Source: Parachlamydia sp. (GTDB lineage Bacteria > Chlamydiota > Chlamydiia > Chlamydiales > Parachlamydiaceae). Taken from it: DNA of 12,218 nucleotides. The notes beneath the pieces were generated by a model. It made no database searches. It worked only from the letters and a program-made list of their open reading frames with translations, and was not told the origin of the DNA. The stretch's first letter is position 1; each line of letters begins with the position of its first letter. Below, in pieces: positions 1-6,885 of this stretch. Made by a program: the position numbers and the translations under genes. The stretch covers positions 1 to 12,218 of the forward strand of contig JAJTHR010000266.1 in NCBI GenBank assembly GCA_021298935.1, written 5' to 3'.

Positions 1-25
1 AATTTGACTTGTGATCACCTTCATC

Positions 26-84
26 TTTAAAAGATCTCTCCTTGTTGATATTCAAAGATATCAACTTCGAAAAGATCTTTTAAA
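26..84. repeat. Long two-part inverted repeat (hairpin) ahead of the first gene
   Basis: An outer perfect 12-bp stem (TTTAAAAGATCT at 26-37 with its complement at 73-84) encloses a perfect 8-bp inner stem (GTTGATAT at 44-51, ATATCAAC at 58-65) with a 6-nt loop. It ends only 25 nt before the first start codon. It could be the terminator of a gene left of the window, a leader structure of the 110-1027 gene, or a small palindromic element. It lacks a clean T-tract. Confidence 0.6.
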
Positions 85-109
85 TCTGAAGCGCTGACAA
101 ATCAACTTT

Positions 110-1027
110 ATGGTTTTATTTTTGGGAAATGGTATAAGAAAAACATTGCATTTTTCACTTGGCGAGCTTGTTCGTCCCGTAGGCGAGTACATGAACTGGG
201 AAAATTGCCCTTACGCAATTGTCACAGCACTTGGTGAGCTTCTTCCCCAACTTCTTAATATTAATTGCTATGATACATTTATCCTGGGAGATCTAAAGTT
301 AAATGCAAATACATATCTATTTGCTCCCGATGACGTAGCAATTAGAATAGAGAGTCAAGCGACTGTCATCGCTTACGATCCGCAACTAACAACCCTTCGT
401 CAAGCTATCGATGCTTTTATATTAGAAAAAGGAGGATGGCAAATCAACATGGAAAATCATGAAGAAGAGGATGAACTTCAGCCCGCTTTTATTAATGGTT
501 GTAATGTAAATGTGCCAGAATTTTTTCACTTCCTGAAAGAAGGTCGTCCTTGGGTATCGGCAGGCCTTCGTTTTGATCCTTTAGAAGGGGAAAATTACAG
601 GCTTAGTCAAATTGAAATACCTTTTATTTTTTTAGTTTCTCAGTTGTTGTCCGAACATCATCAAAATGACATTGAAAGGGGGACAAATGAAAAACTAGAA
701 AACATCCTTCACGAAATAAAAGAAAATTTTGAAGTTTGGTCGTTTTCTTTAAATGGCTTTGATTGGTGCTTTGAAAGTCAGCAGGCTTATGAGGAATTGG
801 ACGCGAAGGTTATGCAATGCATTAATTTAATCGTTCAGGAACTCCACTTAAGGGAATTTTATGGAAAAACCTTCATGCATGCCCCACAAACGACTTTAAT
901 AAAGTGTGCAGACCTGCTGGGAAAACCACAATTGCTATGTGATTTTTTAGAAGAAAACATCGACACCCTCTTAGATTACAAGAGTGTGGCAGACACCCCT
1001 TTTCCTATATTTTCAAAAAGACTATAA
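110..1027 (+). CDS. Uncharacterised protein of 305 residues
   Basis: I do not recognise a family. The product is probably cytosolic: no signal peptide or membrane segment is evident, and the composition is mixed, with acidic stretches such as ENHEEEDE near residue 117 and a charged, probably helical segment around residues 185-205. Several aromatic-rich patches (for example WSFSLNGFDWCFES in the second half) suggest a folded globular protein. An in-frame TGA at 95-97 closes the frame upstream, so ATG110 is the earliest ATG. No good ribosome binding site precedes it. The in-frame ATG at 191, behind AGGCGAG, is an alternative start. The gene ends 31 nt before the DUF2760 gene on the same strand, so co-transcription with the DUF2760–Hsp70 pair is plausible. 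The uninterrupted length and normal codon use make a real gene likely; the function is unknown. Confidence 0.75.
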   Translation: MVLFLGNGIRKTLHFSLGELVRPVGEYMNWENCPYAIVTALGELLPQLLNINCYDTFILGDLKLNANTYLFAPDDVAIRIESQATVIAYDPQLTTLRQAIDAFILEKGGWQINMENHEEEDELQPAFINGCNVNVPEFFHFLKEGRPWVSAGLRFDPLEGENYRLSQIEIPFIFLVSQLLSEHHQNDIERGTNEKLENILHEIKENFEVWSFSLNGFDWCFESQQAYEELDAKVMQCINLIVQELHLREFYGKTFMHAPQTTLIKCADLLGKPQLLCDFLEENIDTLLDYKSVADTPFPIFSKRL

Positions 1028-1058
1028 TTTTCTTCTTTGATCCTTTCATAGGAATATT

Positions 1059-1541
1059 ATGGGACTTAAACTTGCATTTAAAGCTTTTATGAAAGCTTAC
1101 CATCAACCAGAAAAGGCAGAGGAGTTTTTAAAGGAACCTGAAGCGAAGCAAATTGAAAGCGTTGAACCGACCCATTTAAGATTATTGTATCATCTCCAGC
1201 AATCAGGGCGCCTCATTGATTTTTTAAAAGAAGATATCACCTCCTTTTCCGACGCCCAAGTTGGGGCCGTTGTGCGAAAAATTCATGCGGATTGCGCCAA
1301 ATTAGTCGAAGATCTGATCACTGTTAGACCATTAAGGGATGAACAGGAAGGAGCTTCCATTCAAATCCTTAAGGGATATGACCCTTCTGAAATTAAAATT
1401 GTAGGTAATGTCAAAGGGGAGCCTCCTTTTTCAGGCATCCTCGTCCATCGGGGATGGAAAGCGCATAAAAGATCCCTTCCAAAAAAAATGGGTGAAATGA
1501 ACCAGGATGTCATTTGCCCGGCAGAAGTTGAAATTAAATAA
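1059..1541 (+). CDS. DUF2760 family protein, Hsp70-associated
   Basis: This 160-residue protein matches my memory of the DUF2760 family along most of its length. Recognisable blocks are LLYHLQQSGRLIDFLKEDI, FSDAQVGAVVRKIHADC, VRPLRDEQEGA, the signature GEPPFSGILVHRGW (about residues 120-133) and the closing ICPAEVEI. The family is uncharacterised biochemically. In many bacteria it is encoded directly before one or two unusual Hsp70-like ATPases, so a co-chaperone or substrate role with Hsp70 is an inference from context. Here the Hsp70 gene starts 8 nt after its stop, consistent with translational coupling. ATG1059 is preceded by AGGAA at 1050-1054, which supports this start. No membrane segment is obvious. 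Confidence 0.9.
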   Translation: MGLKLAFKAFMKAYHQPEKAEEFLKEPEAKQIESVEPTHLRLLYHLQQSGRLIDFLKEDITSFSDAQVGAVVRKIHADCAKLVEDLITVRPLRDEQEGASIQILKGYDPSEIKIVGNVKGEPPFSGILVHRGWKAHKRSLPKKMGEMNQDVICPAEVEIK

Positions 1542-1549
1542 GGTAATAC

Positions 1550-3346
1550 ATGAGCGCCCCTGAATACATCATAGGTATCGACCTTGGTACGACAAACTGC
1601 ACGCTGGCCTATCTTAAAAAAGGTGACGAAGACGAGACCCCATCGATTCATCAGGATGAAATTATACAGGTGACAAGTACAAATACGCAAGGATCGCCTC
1701 TCTCCCTTCCTTCTTTTATCTATTACCTTTTGCCTGAAGAATTTCAGGCAAATGCAGCGGCCCTTCAATGGGAGGATGAACGCAACTTTACAATCGGAAC
1801 TTTTGCAAGAGACCGGGGAGGGGAGATTCCAGCCCGCTTGATTTCCTCTGCAAAATCATGGCTTTGCCATGCAGGGATTGATCGGCGTGAAGCCGTGTTG
1901 CCTCATCACTCCGAAGAAGTCGAAAATAAGTTGAGCCCACTCGATGCTTGTGCAGAGTTCTTAAGTCATTTGAAGCAAGCATGGAACCATCAGCATCCCG
2001 ACGCATTGTTCAATCAACAAACTGTTTTAGTTACAGTACCCGCTTCCTTTGATCCAAGCGCCCGTCAGCTAGTTCAGGAGGCTGCGGAGAAGGCCGGCTA
2101 CCCATCCATCATTTTGCTTGAGGAACCACAGGCAGCCTTCTATGCGTGGCTGCATAAGCATGCGCAAAATTGGCGTGAAATGTTAGAGGTTGGCGCTTCG
2201 GTGCTGGTCATTGATATTGGCGGTGGAACGACCGACTTTAGCCTGATCGGTGTGGAAGAAGAAAAGGGTAACTTGATATTAAAAAGGCTTGCTGTAGGTT
2301 CCCATTTGCTTCTCGGAGGAGACAATATTGATTTGGCCCTAGCTTATCTGGCAAAAAATAAGCTGGAAGAAGAGGGGCATGCCGTGGACGAATGGCAGCT
2401 TCAGACTCTTGTGCATCAATGCAGGCTTGCCAAGGAACAGTTGTTCGGCAGCCATCCTCCGGAGCAGGTCGATCTCGCTATCCTAGGTCGGGGCAGTCGC
2501 CTGATTGGCAATACGTTGAAAACCCACCTGACCAAAAAAGAAGCCGATCAATTGATTCTCGACGGCTTTTTTCCGCTTGTGAATCCGAATGAACAATCAA
2601 ATTCTGAAATCCGAAGCGGAATCCAGCAAATAGGGCTTCCTTTTGCGCAGGACCCCCGTATTTCCTGCCAGCTTGCCAAGTTCCTGTCTCAATCAGATGA
2701 GAGCGATAAAATAGCTTTGCCCACGGCCGTCCTTTTCAATGGGGGCACGCTAAAAGCGAAAGCTTTTAGGTCGCAGATCATGCAGCTTTTGAATCAATGG
2801 GCCAAGAAAATGAAAAAGCCTCCTATACAAGAACTTGCCGGGCCCGATCTTGACTTTGCCGTGAGCCGCGGAGCCGCCTACTATGGCCTGGCGAGGGAAG
2901 GAAAGGCCATCCGCATTAAAAGCGGAACAAGCAGGAGCTATTATATCGGTGTGGAAGAGGCCATGCCGGCTGTACCTGGCATCAGCCCCCCAATGCGGGC
3001 AGTCTGTGTGGTTCCCTTTGGCATGGAAGAGGGAGAAGAAAGAGAACTGGATGGACAGGAATTTTCTCTGCTGCTTGGCGAACAAGCCTCTTTCCGTTTT
3101 TTTAGCCACGGGACTCCTCACCTTGCAAATGGCACACAACCAGCTGTGGGAATGGTTGTGAAAAATTGGAAGCAAGAGTTGACAGAGCTCCATCCAGTTG
3201 AGACCCTGCTAGACAAAAAAGAGGGGGAAGGGAAAACGACCCGTGTCAAGCTAAAATCTAAAGTCACTGAACTCGGTGTATTAGAGCTATGGTGTGAAGC
3301 CTCTAATGAAAGAAAATGGAAATTGGAATTCGATATTAGAAAATGA
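1550..3346 (+). CDS. Hsp70-family (DnaK-like) ATPase, non-canonical
   Basis: The 598-residue product has the actin-like ATPase motifs of Hsp70: phosphate-1 GIDLGTTNC (residues 9-17), an ILLEEPQAAFYAW segment near residue 190, phosphate-2 IDIGGGTTDF (221-230), adenosine motif FNGGTLKAKAFR (396-407) and connect-2 AVSRGAAYYG (437-446). After the nucleotide-binding domain about 150 residues remain, and they do not look like the usual DnaK substrate domain. It is therefore not the housekeeping DnaK but the shorter Hsp70 paralogue typically found with DUF2760. AAGG at 1540-1543 provides the ribosome binding site and overlaps the stop of the preceding gene. ATP-dependent chaperone activity follows from the family; the client is unknown. 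A hairpin just past the stop probably ends the transcript. Confidence 0.92.
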   Translation: MSAPEYIIGIDLGTTNCTLAYLKKGDEDETPSIHQDEIIQVTSTNTQGSPLSLPSFIYYLLPEEFQANAAALQWEDERNFTIGTFARDRGGEIPARLISSAKSWLCHAGIDRREAVLPHHSEEVENKLSPLDACAEFLSHLKQAWNHQHPDALFNQQTVLVTVPASFDPSARQLVQEAAEKAGYPSIILLEEPQAAFYAWLHKHAQNWREMLEVGASVLVIDIGGGTTDFSLIGVEEEKGNLILKRLAVGSHLLLGGDNIDLALAYLAKNKLEEEGHAVDEWQLQTLVHQCRLAKEQLFGSHPPEQVDLAILGRGSRLIGNTLKTHLTKKEADQLILDGFFPLVNPNEQSNSEIRSGIQQIGLPFAQDPRISCQLAKFLSQSDESDKIALPTAVLFNGGTLKAKAFRSQIMQLLNQWAKKMKKPPIQELAGPDLDFAVSRGAAYYGLAREGKAIRIKSGTSRSYYIGVEEAMPAVPGISPPMRAVCVVPFGMEEGEERELDGQEFSLLLGEQASFRFFSHGTPHLANGTQPAVGMVVKNWKQELTELHPVETLLDKKEGEGKTTRVKLKSKVTELGVLELWCEASNERKWKLEFDIRK

Positions 3347-3353
3347 GGTTATG

Positions 3354-3392
3354 CAAGGTATTTAATCATCGATTGGATGACTAAATACCTTG
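3354..3392 (+). terminator. Probable terminator hairpin after the Hsp70 gene
   Basis: Two 17-nt arms (3354-3370 and 3376-3392) pair with one mismatch around a 5-nt loop, starting 8 nt after the Hsp70 stop codon. No strong T-tract follows, so the terminator call rests on the stem strength and position. Confidence 0.55.
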
Positions 3393-3464
3393 AAGACTTA
3401 AAATGATTATTCACCAAGATTGTTATAAATTTCTGCAAGAGAAACATAGTTTCTTTCCATTCTA

Positions 3465-3625
3465 GTGGGTCAATTGCCATGCTTATGTAGATTAGACTTA
3501 GCCAAAGCCCCGCGGTTGAATCGATCGCAAGCTGGCTAGTATTATAATACAAACCAGCTTGCGATCGTTCAACCCCGGGAGCTTTCACTTAAGCCTAATC
3601 TATATAATCTTGGCAATTGACCCAC
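3465..3625. mobile_element. Palindromic MITE, 161 bp, flanked by TA
   Basis: The element starts GTGGGTCAATTGCC and ends with the complement GGCAATTGACCCAC. About 31 nt of each end pair with three mismatches. A second inner inverted repeat (around CGATCGCAAGCTGG near 3521-3534 and CCAGCTTGCGATCG near 3554-3567) makes nearly the whole element able to fold into one hairpin. TA dinucleotides flank it (3463-3464 and 3626-3627), as expected for IS630/Tc1-mariner-type insertion. Its ends match those of the neighbouring IS630-like element over the first 16 bases except one, so that type of transposase may have moved it. It encodes no convincing protein. Confidence 0.85.
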
Positions 3626-3627
3626 TA

Positions 3628-3655
3628 GTGGGTCATTTGCCACGCTCGTATAGAT
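3628..3655. repeat. Left terminal inverted repeat of the IS630-like element
   Basis: The sequence begins GTGGGTCATTTGCCACGC and is the complement of 4986-5013 with one mismatch, at its twentieth base. Its inner edge reaches the stop codon of the transposase pseudogene (3655-3657). Confidence 0.92.
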
Positions 3656-4925
3656 TAAATTTGTCGAGCTCCAGAACCTTTCAAATTCCTCTTTAATTTA
3701 CTTCTTATTCTCCTTTCAAATCGCTTTCCTCCCCATTCAAATGGAGTTGGAGACTGATTCCAATTGTCCGCAACATCCTCTACCCAATTCCTAATTTGAT
3801 AGGGATTTTTTGGATGTTGGCCAGCAAGAGCTCTTATTTTTTAAAGTATTTTGAATGCTTTCTGCCATGTTCAACCAACTACCTCCAAGAGAGGTATAAA
3901 AAGGCATTACCCCTTGATTTACAAGCCATAAAACAAATTCCGGCGTCTTATGTCCTTTTAAATTATCCAAAATGAGTTGCATTTTTAATTTCGGCAACTC
4001 TTGTGGTAATGTAAATTTTTCCTTAAGCCCTTCCTGCCAAATGCTCCAAGAAATATAATTCTCTTTATTTGATAATTCAGAATTATCAAAAGAATCCTTT
4101 TCAAGAATTCTTGAAAGCTCATCTTTTATCCAAGGATGTAAAATTGTATTTGCTGAACTTGTAATTCCTTGATGAGCACAGTTCCTGTTTTGGGGTTAAA
4201 AAGAGTCAGAAATTTTGCCGTTCCACCCCTCTCATATTCGTGGGAATGAGATTTCGGTTTACCTTCGATTTGCCATGAATATCCTAGTTGAGGTATTGCT
4301 TGATAAGGTCCAGCTTCATCTTCACACCAAACATCTAACCCTCTTTTTGCTCCTGTTTGATAAGCTTTGATAATTAATTTTTTTTTGCTTCTGCATCCGG
4401 ATCCTCAACCTCTACAGATTTGCCTCCACGTTTTCTATTAACGATACCTGTTTTTATCCATGTTCGATCTTTTTGAAAGCTATAACTTGAATTATGCAAG
4501 ATTTTCCATATTGTATATGTGCTTACCAAACCAACTTCAGTTTCTTTTAGACGCTTTTGGAGAGTTTTTAAAGACCAAGTTGCTGTTCCGTCTTTCTTTC
4601 GATCAGGAGGAGCTAAAATGATACTTAATATTTTTTTCTTTTCTTGAACACCATAAATAACCTTAGGACCACCCCCATGTAATAAACAAAGCGCTTTAAT
4701 TCCTTCTTTATTAAATCGACTAACTAGTTTAGACACAGCTAAAGCGGAACTGCGCCCTACTAACCATGCTGCTTCTTGATATGAAACGCCTACAGAAACA
4801 GCTAATAAAATTTTGGCTCTGATTATTTGGTTTGAAGGGAGGGATAAGGAACGACTAATTTTCCCAAGCTCGTCAAGCTCGGCTACAGTCAATTGTCGAA
4901 GAGGATCTTTTTTCTTACGCGTCAT
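3655..4925 (-). pseudogene. IS630-family transposase, broken by three frameshifts
   Basis: The minus-strand gene starts at ATG4925, with AGAGG upstream, and reads MTRKKKDPLRQLTV through a helix-turn-helix-rich N-terminal region (about 180 residues). The frame is then lost at a run of nine A (4378-4386). The next frame reads LIIKAYQTGAKRGLDVWCEDEAG and is lost near 4170-4185. A third frame reads GITSSANTILHPWIKDEL through LILDNLKGHKT and GGSWLNMAES, and is lost at a run of six A (3837-3842). The last frame runs from IRALAGQHPKNPYQIRNWVEDV to a stop at 3655-3657. The catalytic DDE set is still visible: D in CEDEAG, D in LILDN and E in NMAE. Joined, it would be roughly 420 residues. Three shifts argue for decay, although the A9 run alone could be a slippage site. 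Confidence 0.88.
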
Positions 4926-4985
4926 TTAAACCTCTAAAAAAAATGACAGCATAGTATTATTTTTATTAAACTGTAAATTAAAAAT

Positions 4986-5013
4986 ATCTATACAAGCGTG
5001 GCAAATGACCCAC
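4986..5013. repeat. Right terminal inverted repeat of the IS630-like element
   Basis: Read outward on the minus strand it begins GTGGGTCATTTGCCACGC and matches the left repeat in 27 of 28 positions. It lies 60 bp upstream of the transposase start. Confidence 0.92.
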
Positions 5014-5140
5014 TAGCCACCTGACGTGAAAGATCTTTATGAATCCCGGTAATATTTAATGTATTCCAATGATTATAACAAATTTGGGGCGCTAAAATTA
5101 AATAGATATTAGCTTGAGAAGCTTCTTTAAAAAAAGTTTT

Positions 5141-5245
5141 TTAATTAGATAGCGGTGATTTAACACTGTTGTTAATGTTGTTTAACCCGGTACTAATTTT
5201 TGAAGGACAGATCTTTTTTAAGCCGGGAACAGCTGAAATTGCTGA
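5141..5245 (-). pseudogene. Detached 3' end of the 5385-5753 gene
   Basis: On the minus strand this stretch reads SAISAVPGLKKICPSKIS and on to a TAA at 5141-5143, 34 codons, with no start of its own. If the adjacent palindromic element and one copy of its TA target are removed, it joins in frame to the gene at 5385-5753 directly after the residues LGLQIL. I infer that it is the original C-terminus, cut off by the insertion. Confidence 0.6.
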
Positions 5246-5247
5246 TA

Positions 5248-5408
5248 TACCGCGCGCGGGTAGGTTCTTAAATTTTTGGCGGCGAGATTTTATGTCCCAG
5301 TACATTGCGGAGATCGCAGCAAACTTGGATAAGTTTGCAAGATCTCCGCAATGAGCTGGGACGCAAAAGATGCCGATGAAAAATTTAAAGACCTATCCGC
5401 GCGTGGTA
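5248..5408. mobile_element. Second palindromic element (MITE-like), 161 bp, flanked by TA
   Basis: Almost the entire stretch is one imperfect palindrome centred near 5328. Outer ends TATACCGCGCGCGG (5246-5259) and the complement of TATACCACGCGCGG (5397-5410) pair with one mismatch. The arms continue through GGTAGG/CCTATC, TTAAATTTTT/AAAAATTTAA, TGTCCCAG/CTGGGACG and TTGCGGAGATC, closing on GCAAACTT/AAGTTTGC (5319-5326 and 5331-5338) with a 4-nt loop. TA lies on both sides. It is unrelated in sequence to the MITE at 3465-3625 although equally long under this boundary choice. Short frames that read through it are by-products. It interrupts the minus-strand gene beside it. Confidence 0.82.
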
Positions 5409-5753
5409 TAAAATCTGTAATCCTAAACTAATCGGAATGCGGGCGGCTGCTTCAAAGGATCCCATTAAATGCTTTAAAGGCTCCATGACTGCAATGAGAA
5501 GGACTGCTGCGTTGTAAGCCTGTTTAGTGACTGGAGGGATGACCGTACCCAAAGTTAAATGATGTTCCTTACAATATCTTCTATAAGGATTCGCATCCAT
5601 ATTATCAGGCTCTACATCTGGCTTGTAAAGAGGATATATGCCTTCAGGTTTATTTACCCAATCTGGATGTTGCCAACCATTTGCTTCAAATCGATCATTT
5701 AGTTTTGACCAAATCCCTAATCCAAACTGAGTTGCTTTATAAACTGAATTCAT
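5385..5753 (-). CDS. Uncharacterised small protein, C-terminus replaced by a palindromic element
   Basis: The 122-residue reading frame starts MNSVYKATQFGLGIW at ATG5753, with AAAGAG as a weak ribosome binding site and a plausible promoter at 5779-5807. I do not recognise the family. There is no signal peptide; a hydrophobic stretch YNAAVLLIAVM lies near residue 85, followed by a helical segment SFEAAARIPISLGLQIL. The last seven residues (YHARIGL) and the stop come from the end of the palindromic element at 5248-5408. Taking that element out restores a 149-residue protein ending at 5141-5143. Whether the present, altered version is still functional cannot be judged from sequence. The gene is flanked by mobile elements and has no obvious functional partner. 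Confidence 0.65.
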   Translation of the reverse strand: MNSVYKATQFGLGIWSKLNDRFEANGWQHPDWVNKPEGIYPLYKPDVEPDNMDANPYRRYCKEHHLTLGTVIPPVTKQAYNAAVLLIAVMEPLKHLMGSFEAAARIPISLGLQILYHARIGL

Positions 5754-5778
5754 TTTAAACTCTTTTGTTTATATAATA

Positions 5779-5807
5779 AATATATGCTAAAAAATTATTT
5801 AATTCAA
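5779..5807 (-). promoter_or_regulatory. Candidate promoter of the 5385-5753 gene
   Basis: On the minus strand TTGAAT (5802-5807) and TATATT (5779-5784) are separated by exactly 17 bp, giving 4 of 6 and 5 of 6 matches to the sigma-70 consensus. The start codon lies 25 bp downstream of the -10 box. The region is very AT-rich, so chance matches are likely. Confidence 0.4.
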
Positions 5808-5871
5808 ATTTAAAAAAATTTAATTATTAATTAAATTTAATCTTGTATTGTTAGCATGTAAAATTATTAAA

Positions 5872-5893
5872 TAAATGCCCTCTTTGGCATTTA
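5872..5893. repeat. Short perfect hairpin in the divergent spacer
   Basis: TAAATGCC (5872-5879) and GGCATTTA (5886-5893) form a perfect 8-bp stem with a 6-nt loop. The spacer of about 240 bp between the two minus-strand genes (5754-5995) is otherwise AT-rich and holds no gene I can see. The hairpin might help end sufE transcription, but no T-tract supports this. Confidence 0.35.
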
Positions 5894-5924
5894 AGAAATT
5901 TGCGAACTTTAAAAGAAGTTATCT

Positions 5925-5951
5925 TGGAGAATCTTCAAATCGAATTCTCCA
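5925..5951 (-). terminator. Weak candidate terminator downstream of sufE
   Basis: TGGAGAAT (5925-5932) and ATTCTCCA (5944-5951) pair perfectly over 8 bp around an 11-nt loop, 45 bp past the sufE stop on the minus strand. The trailing sequence is only moderately T-rich. Confidence 0.3.
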
Positions 5952-5995
5952 GCAACCCGAAGAAATTAACGATGAAACGATCTAACGATAGGTAA

Positions 5996-6424
5996 TTATT
6001 TTTTCTCGATTAGCCACTTTAACGCATCCTGCTTCATGCGCAAATGAAGGCTATAAAGGCCGTTAGCCCGGCTAGGTGAAAGACTGGCGCTAATGCCAAG
6101 CTCCTCAAGATAGGAGGGGGGGCATTTAATAATCGTTTCAGGATCTTCGCCGCTATAAACTCGAACCAATAGTGCAGCAAGTCCTGCAGAAATCAAAGCA
6201 TCCGCTTCGGATTGGAAAAAAACGTGATTATCAGCACACTGAGAGGCTAAATACATTTGACTTTGGCACCCTTTGACTAAGTTGTCAGCCACCTTATCTT
6301 TTTCCTGCAAGGGTGGTAGCTCGCGCCCTAATTCAATAATTTTTTGATATTTGGCTTCTTCAGTCATGCAATTTGAAAAAGCTTCTTTCAGCTGTTTTTG
6401 TTTTTCTAAACAAGATTCGTACAT
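5996..6424 (-). CDS. sufE: SufE-like sulfur-transfer protein
   Basis: SufE accepts persulfide sulfur from the cysteine desulfurase SufS and passes it to the SUF Fe–S cluster assembly scaffold in the cytosol. The 142-residue product has the SufE core VKGCQSQMYL, in which Cys53 is the expected persulfide carrier. It also has the later block ADALISAGLAALLVRVYSGE and the C-terminal LSPSRANGLYSLHLRMKQDAL. Length is close to E. coli SufE (138). An in-frame TTG lies two codons upstream at 6430, but the ribosome binding site AAGGA (6431-6435) touches it and is correctly spaced, 6 nt, from ATG6424, so I chose the ATG. No other suf gene is in the window. It points away from the infA cluster and probably has its own promoter in 6440-6530. 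Confidence 0.93.
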   Translation of the reverse strand: MYESCLEKQKQLKEAFSNCMTEEAKYQKIIELGRELPPLQEKDKVADNLVKGCQSQMYLASQCADNHVFFQSEADALISAGLAALLVRVYSGEDPETIIKCPPSYLEELGISASLSPSRANGLYSLHLRMKQDALKWLIEKK

Positions 6425-6534
6425 AATCAATCCTTCTTATTACCCTATTTTAAAAAAAAGCACTTTAAAAAAATATGAAAAATTACTCTTTTTAAGTAGA
6501 AGGTAGCTGCATGATCTCACTCAGCATTTTTTTC

Positions 6535-6562
6535 TTGACATTTAAGTAAATTATGATAAATT
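6535..6562 (+). promoter_or_regulatory. Candidate promoter of infA
   Basis: A perfect TTGACA (6535-6540) is followed after 16 bp by TAAATT (6557-6562), a 4 of 6 match to TATAAT. Transcription would begin near 6569, giving infA a leader of about 58 nt. Confidence 0.5.
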
Positions 6563-6626
6563 GGAATACTTATTCATTCATTTTTTCGAAAAGGTTTTTT
6601 AATGTTAAGGTATTTTAAGCGGACGC

Positions 6627-6845
6627 ATGGCTAAAGAAGATACAATAAAGATCGACGGAAGGGTCGAAGAATTGCTTCCAAATATGCATTTTAGAGTGAG
6701 TCTTCAAAATGGACTAAACGTCATTGCTCATCTGTGCGGCAAAATGAGAATGAAAAATATCCGCGTTTTAGTCGGAGATACGGTGACAGTCGAGATGTCT
6801 CCTTATGATTTAAGCAAGGCCCGTATTACTTTTAGGCAGCGATAA
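6627..6845 (+). CDS. infA: Translation initiation factor IF-1
   Basis: IF-1 binds the A site of the 30S subunit and works with IF-2 and IF-3 during initiation. The 72-residue product is the standard family length and aligns end to end with remembered IF-1 sequences: [58 protein letters not shown] and the basic tail RITFRQR, an S1/OB-fold domain. The ribosome binding site is weak (AAGCGGA before ATG6627). The gene is the first of the core cluster; a palindrome and a tRNA promoter follow immediately, so infA may be largely monocistronic. Confidence 0.97.
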   Translation: MAKEDTIKIDGRVEELLPNMHFRVSLQNGLNVIAHLCGKMRMKNIRVLVGDTVTVEMSPYDLSKARITFRQR

Positions 6846-6866
6846 AATAAATCAAGTTGATTTATT
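6846..6866 (+). terminator. Perfect 10-bp palindrome after infA, possible terminator
   Basis: AATAAATCAA (6846-6855) and TTGATTTATT (6857-6866) are perfect complements around one base, directly after the infA stop. The stem is AT-rich and followed by a T-rich stretch, so it may be a weak terminator. Its right arm also holds the -35 box of the next promoter. Confidence 0.35.
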
Positions 6867-6885
6867 ATTGTCTGTTTCCTAGAAT
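6857..6885 (+). promoter_or_regulatory. Promoter of tRNA-Thr (and possibly tuf)
   Basis: TTGATT (6857-6862) and TAGAAT (6880-6885) are separated by 17 bp, matching the sigma-70 consensus at 4 of 6 and 5 of 6 positions. Initiation near 6892 would start about 27 nt before the mature tRNA. Confidence 0.55.

Larger units (their letters stand above)
3628..5013 (-). mobile_element. IS630-family insertion sequence, 1386 bp, degenerate
   Basis: Terminal inverted repeats of 28 bp with one mismatch bound the element (3628-3655 and 4986-5013), and TA is present on both sides (3626-3627 and 5014-5015). TA is the target duplicated by the IS630 family. The element carries one transposase gene on the minus strand, now frameshifted. 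Its left end abuts the 161-bp MITE so closely that the two share one TA, making the junction GACCCACTAGTGGGTC a perfect 16-bp palindrome. The element is slightly longer than most IS630 members, which matches its longer transposase. Confidence 0.9.

Noticed and set aside
1550..3346. Calling this gene the housekeeping dnaK
   Set aside because: It is shorter than DnaK, its C-terminal 150 residues do not resemble the DnaK substrate domain, and its DUF2760 neighbour points to a different Hsp70 subfamily; grpE and dnaJ are absent.
3349..3588. 79-codon minus-strand reading frame after the Hsp70 gene
   Set aside because: It runs through the terminator hairpin and the palindromic MITE, and its residues are a by-product of the inverted repeats.
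5169..5354. 61-codon plus-strand reading frame
   Set aside because: Its C-terminal half is simply the left arm of the second palindromic element, and its start lies over the detached 3' end of a minus-strand gene.
5351..5431. 26-residue plus-strand frame MSWDAKDADEKFKDLSARGI
   Set aside because: It looks protein-like but is made of the right arm of the palindromic element plus flanking DNA, with no ribosome binding site. It may reflect the ancestry of the element rather than a gene.
3347..5995. CRISPR array or phage defence island
   Set aside because: The repeats here are inverted and element-terminal, not regularly spaced direct repeats, and no defence or Cas-like genes are visible.
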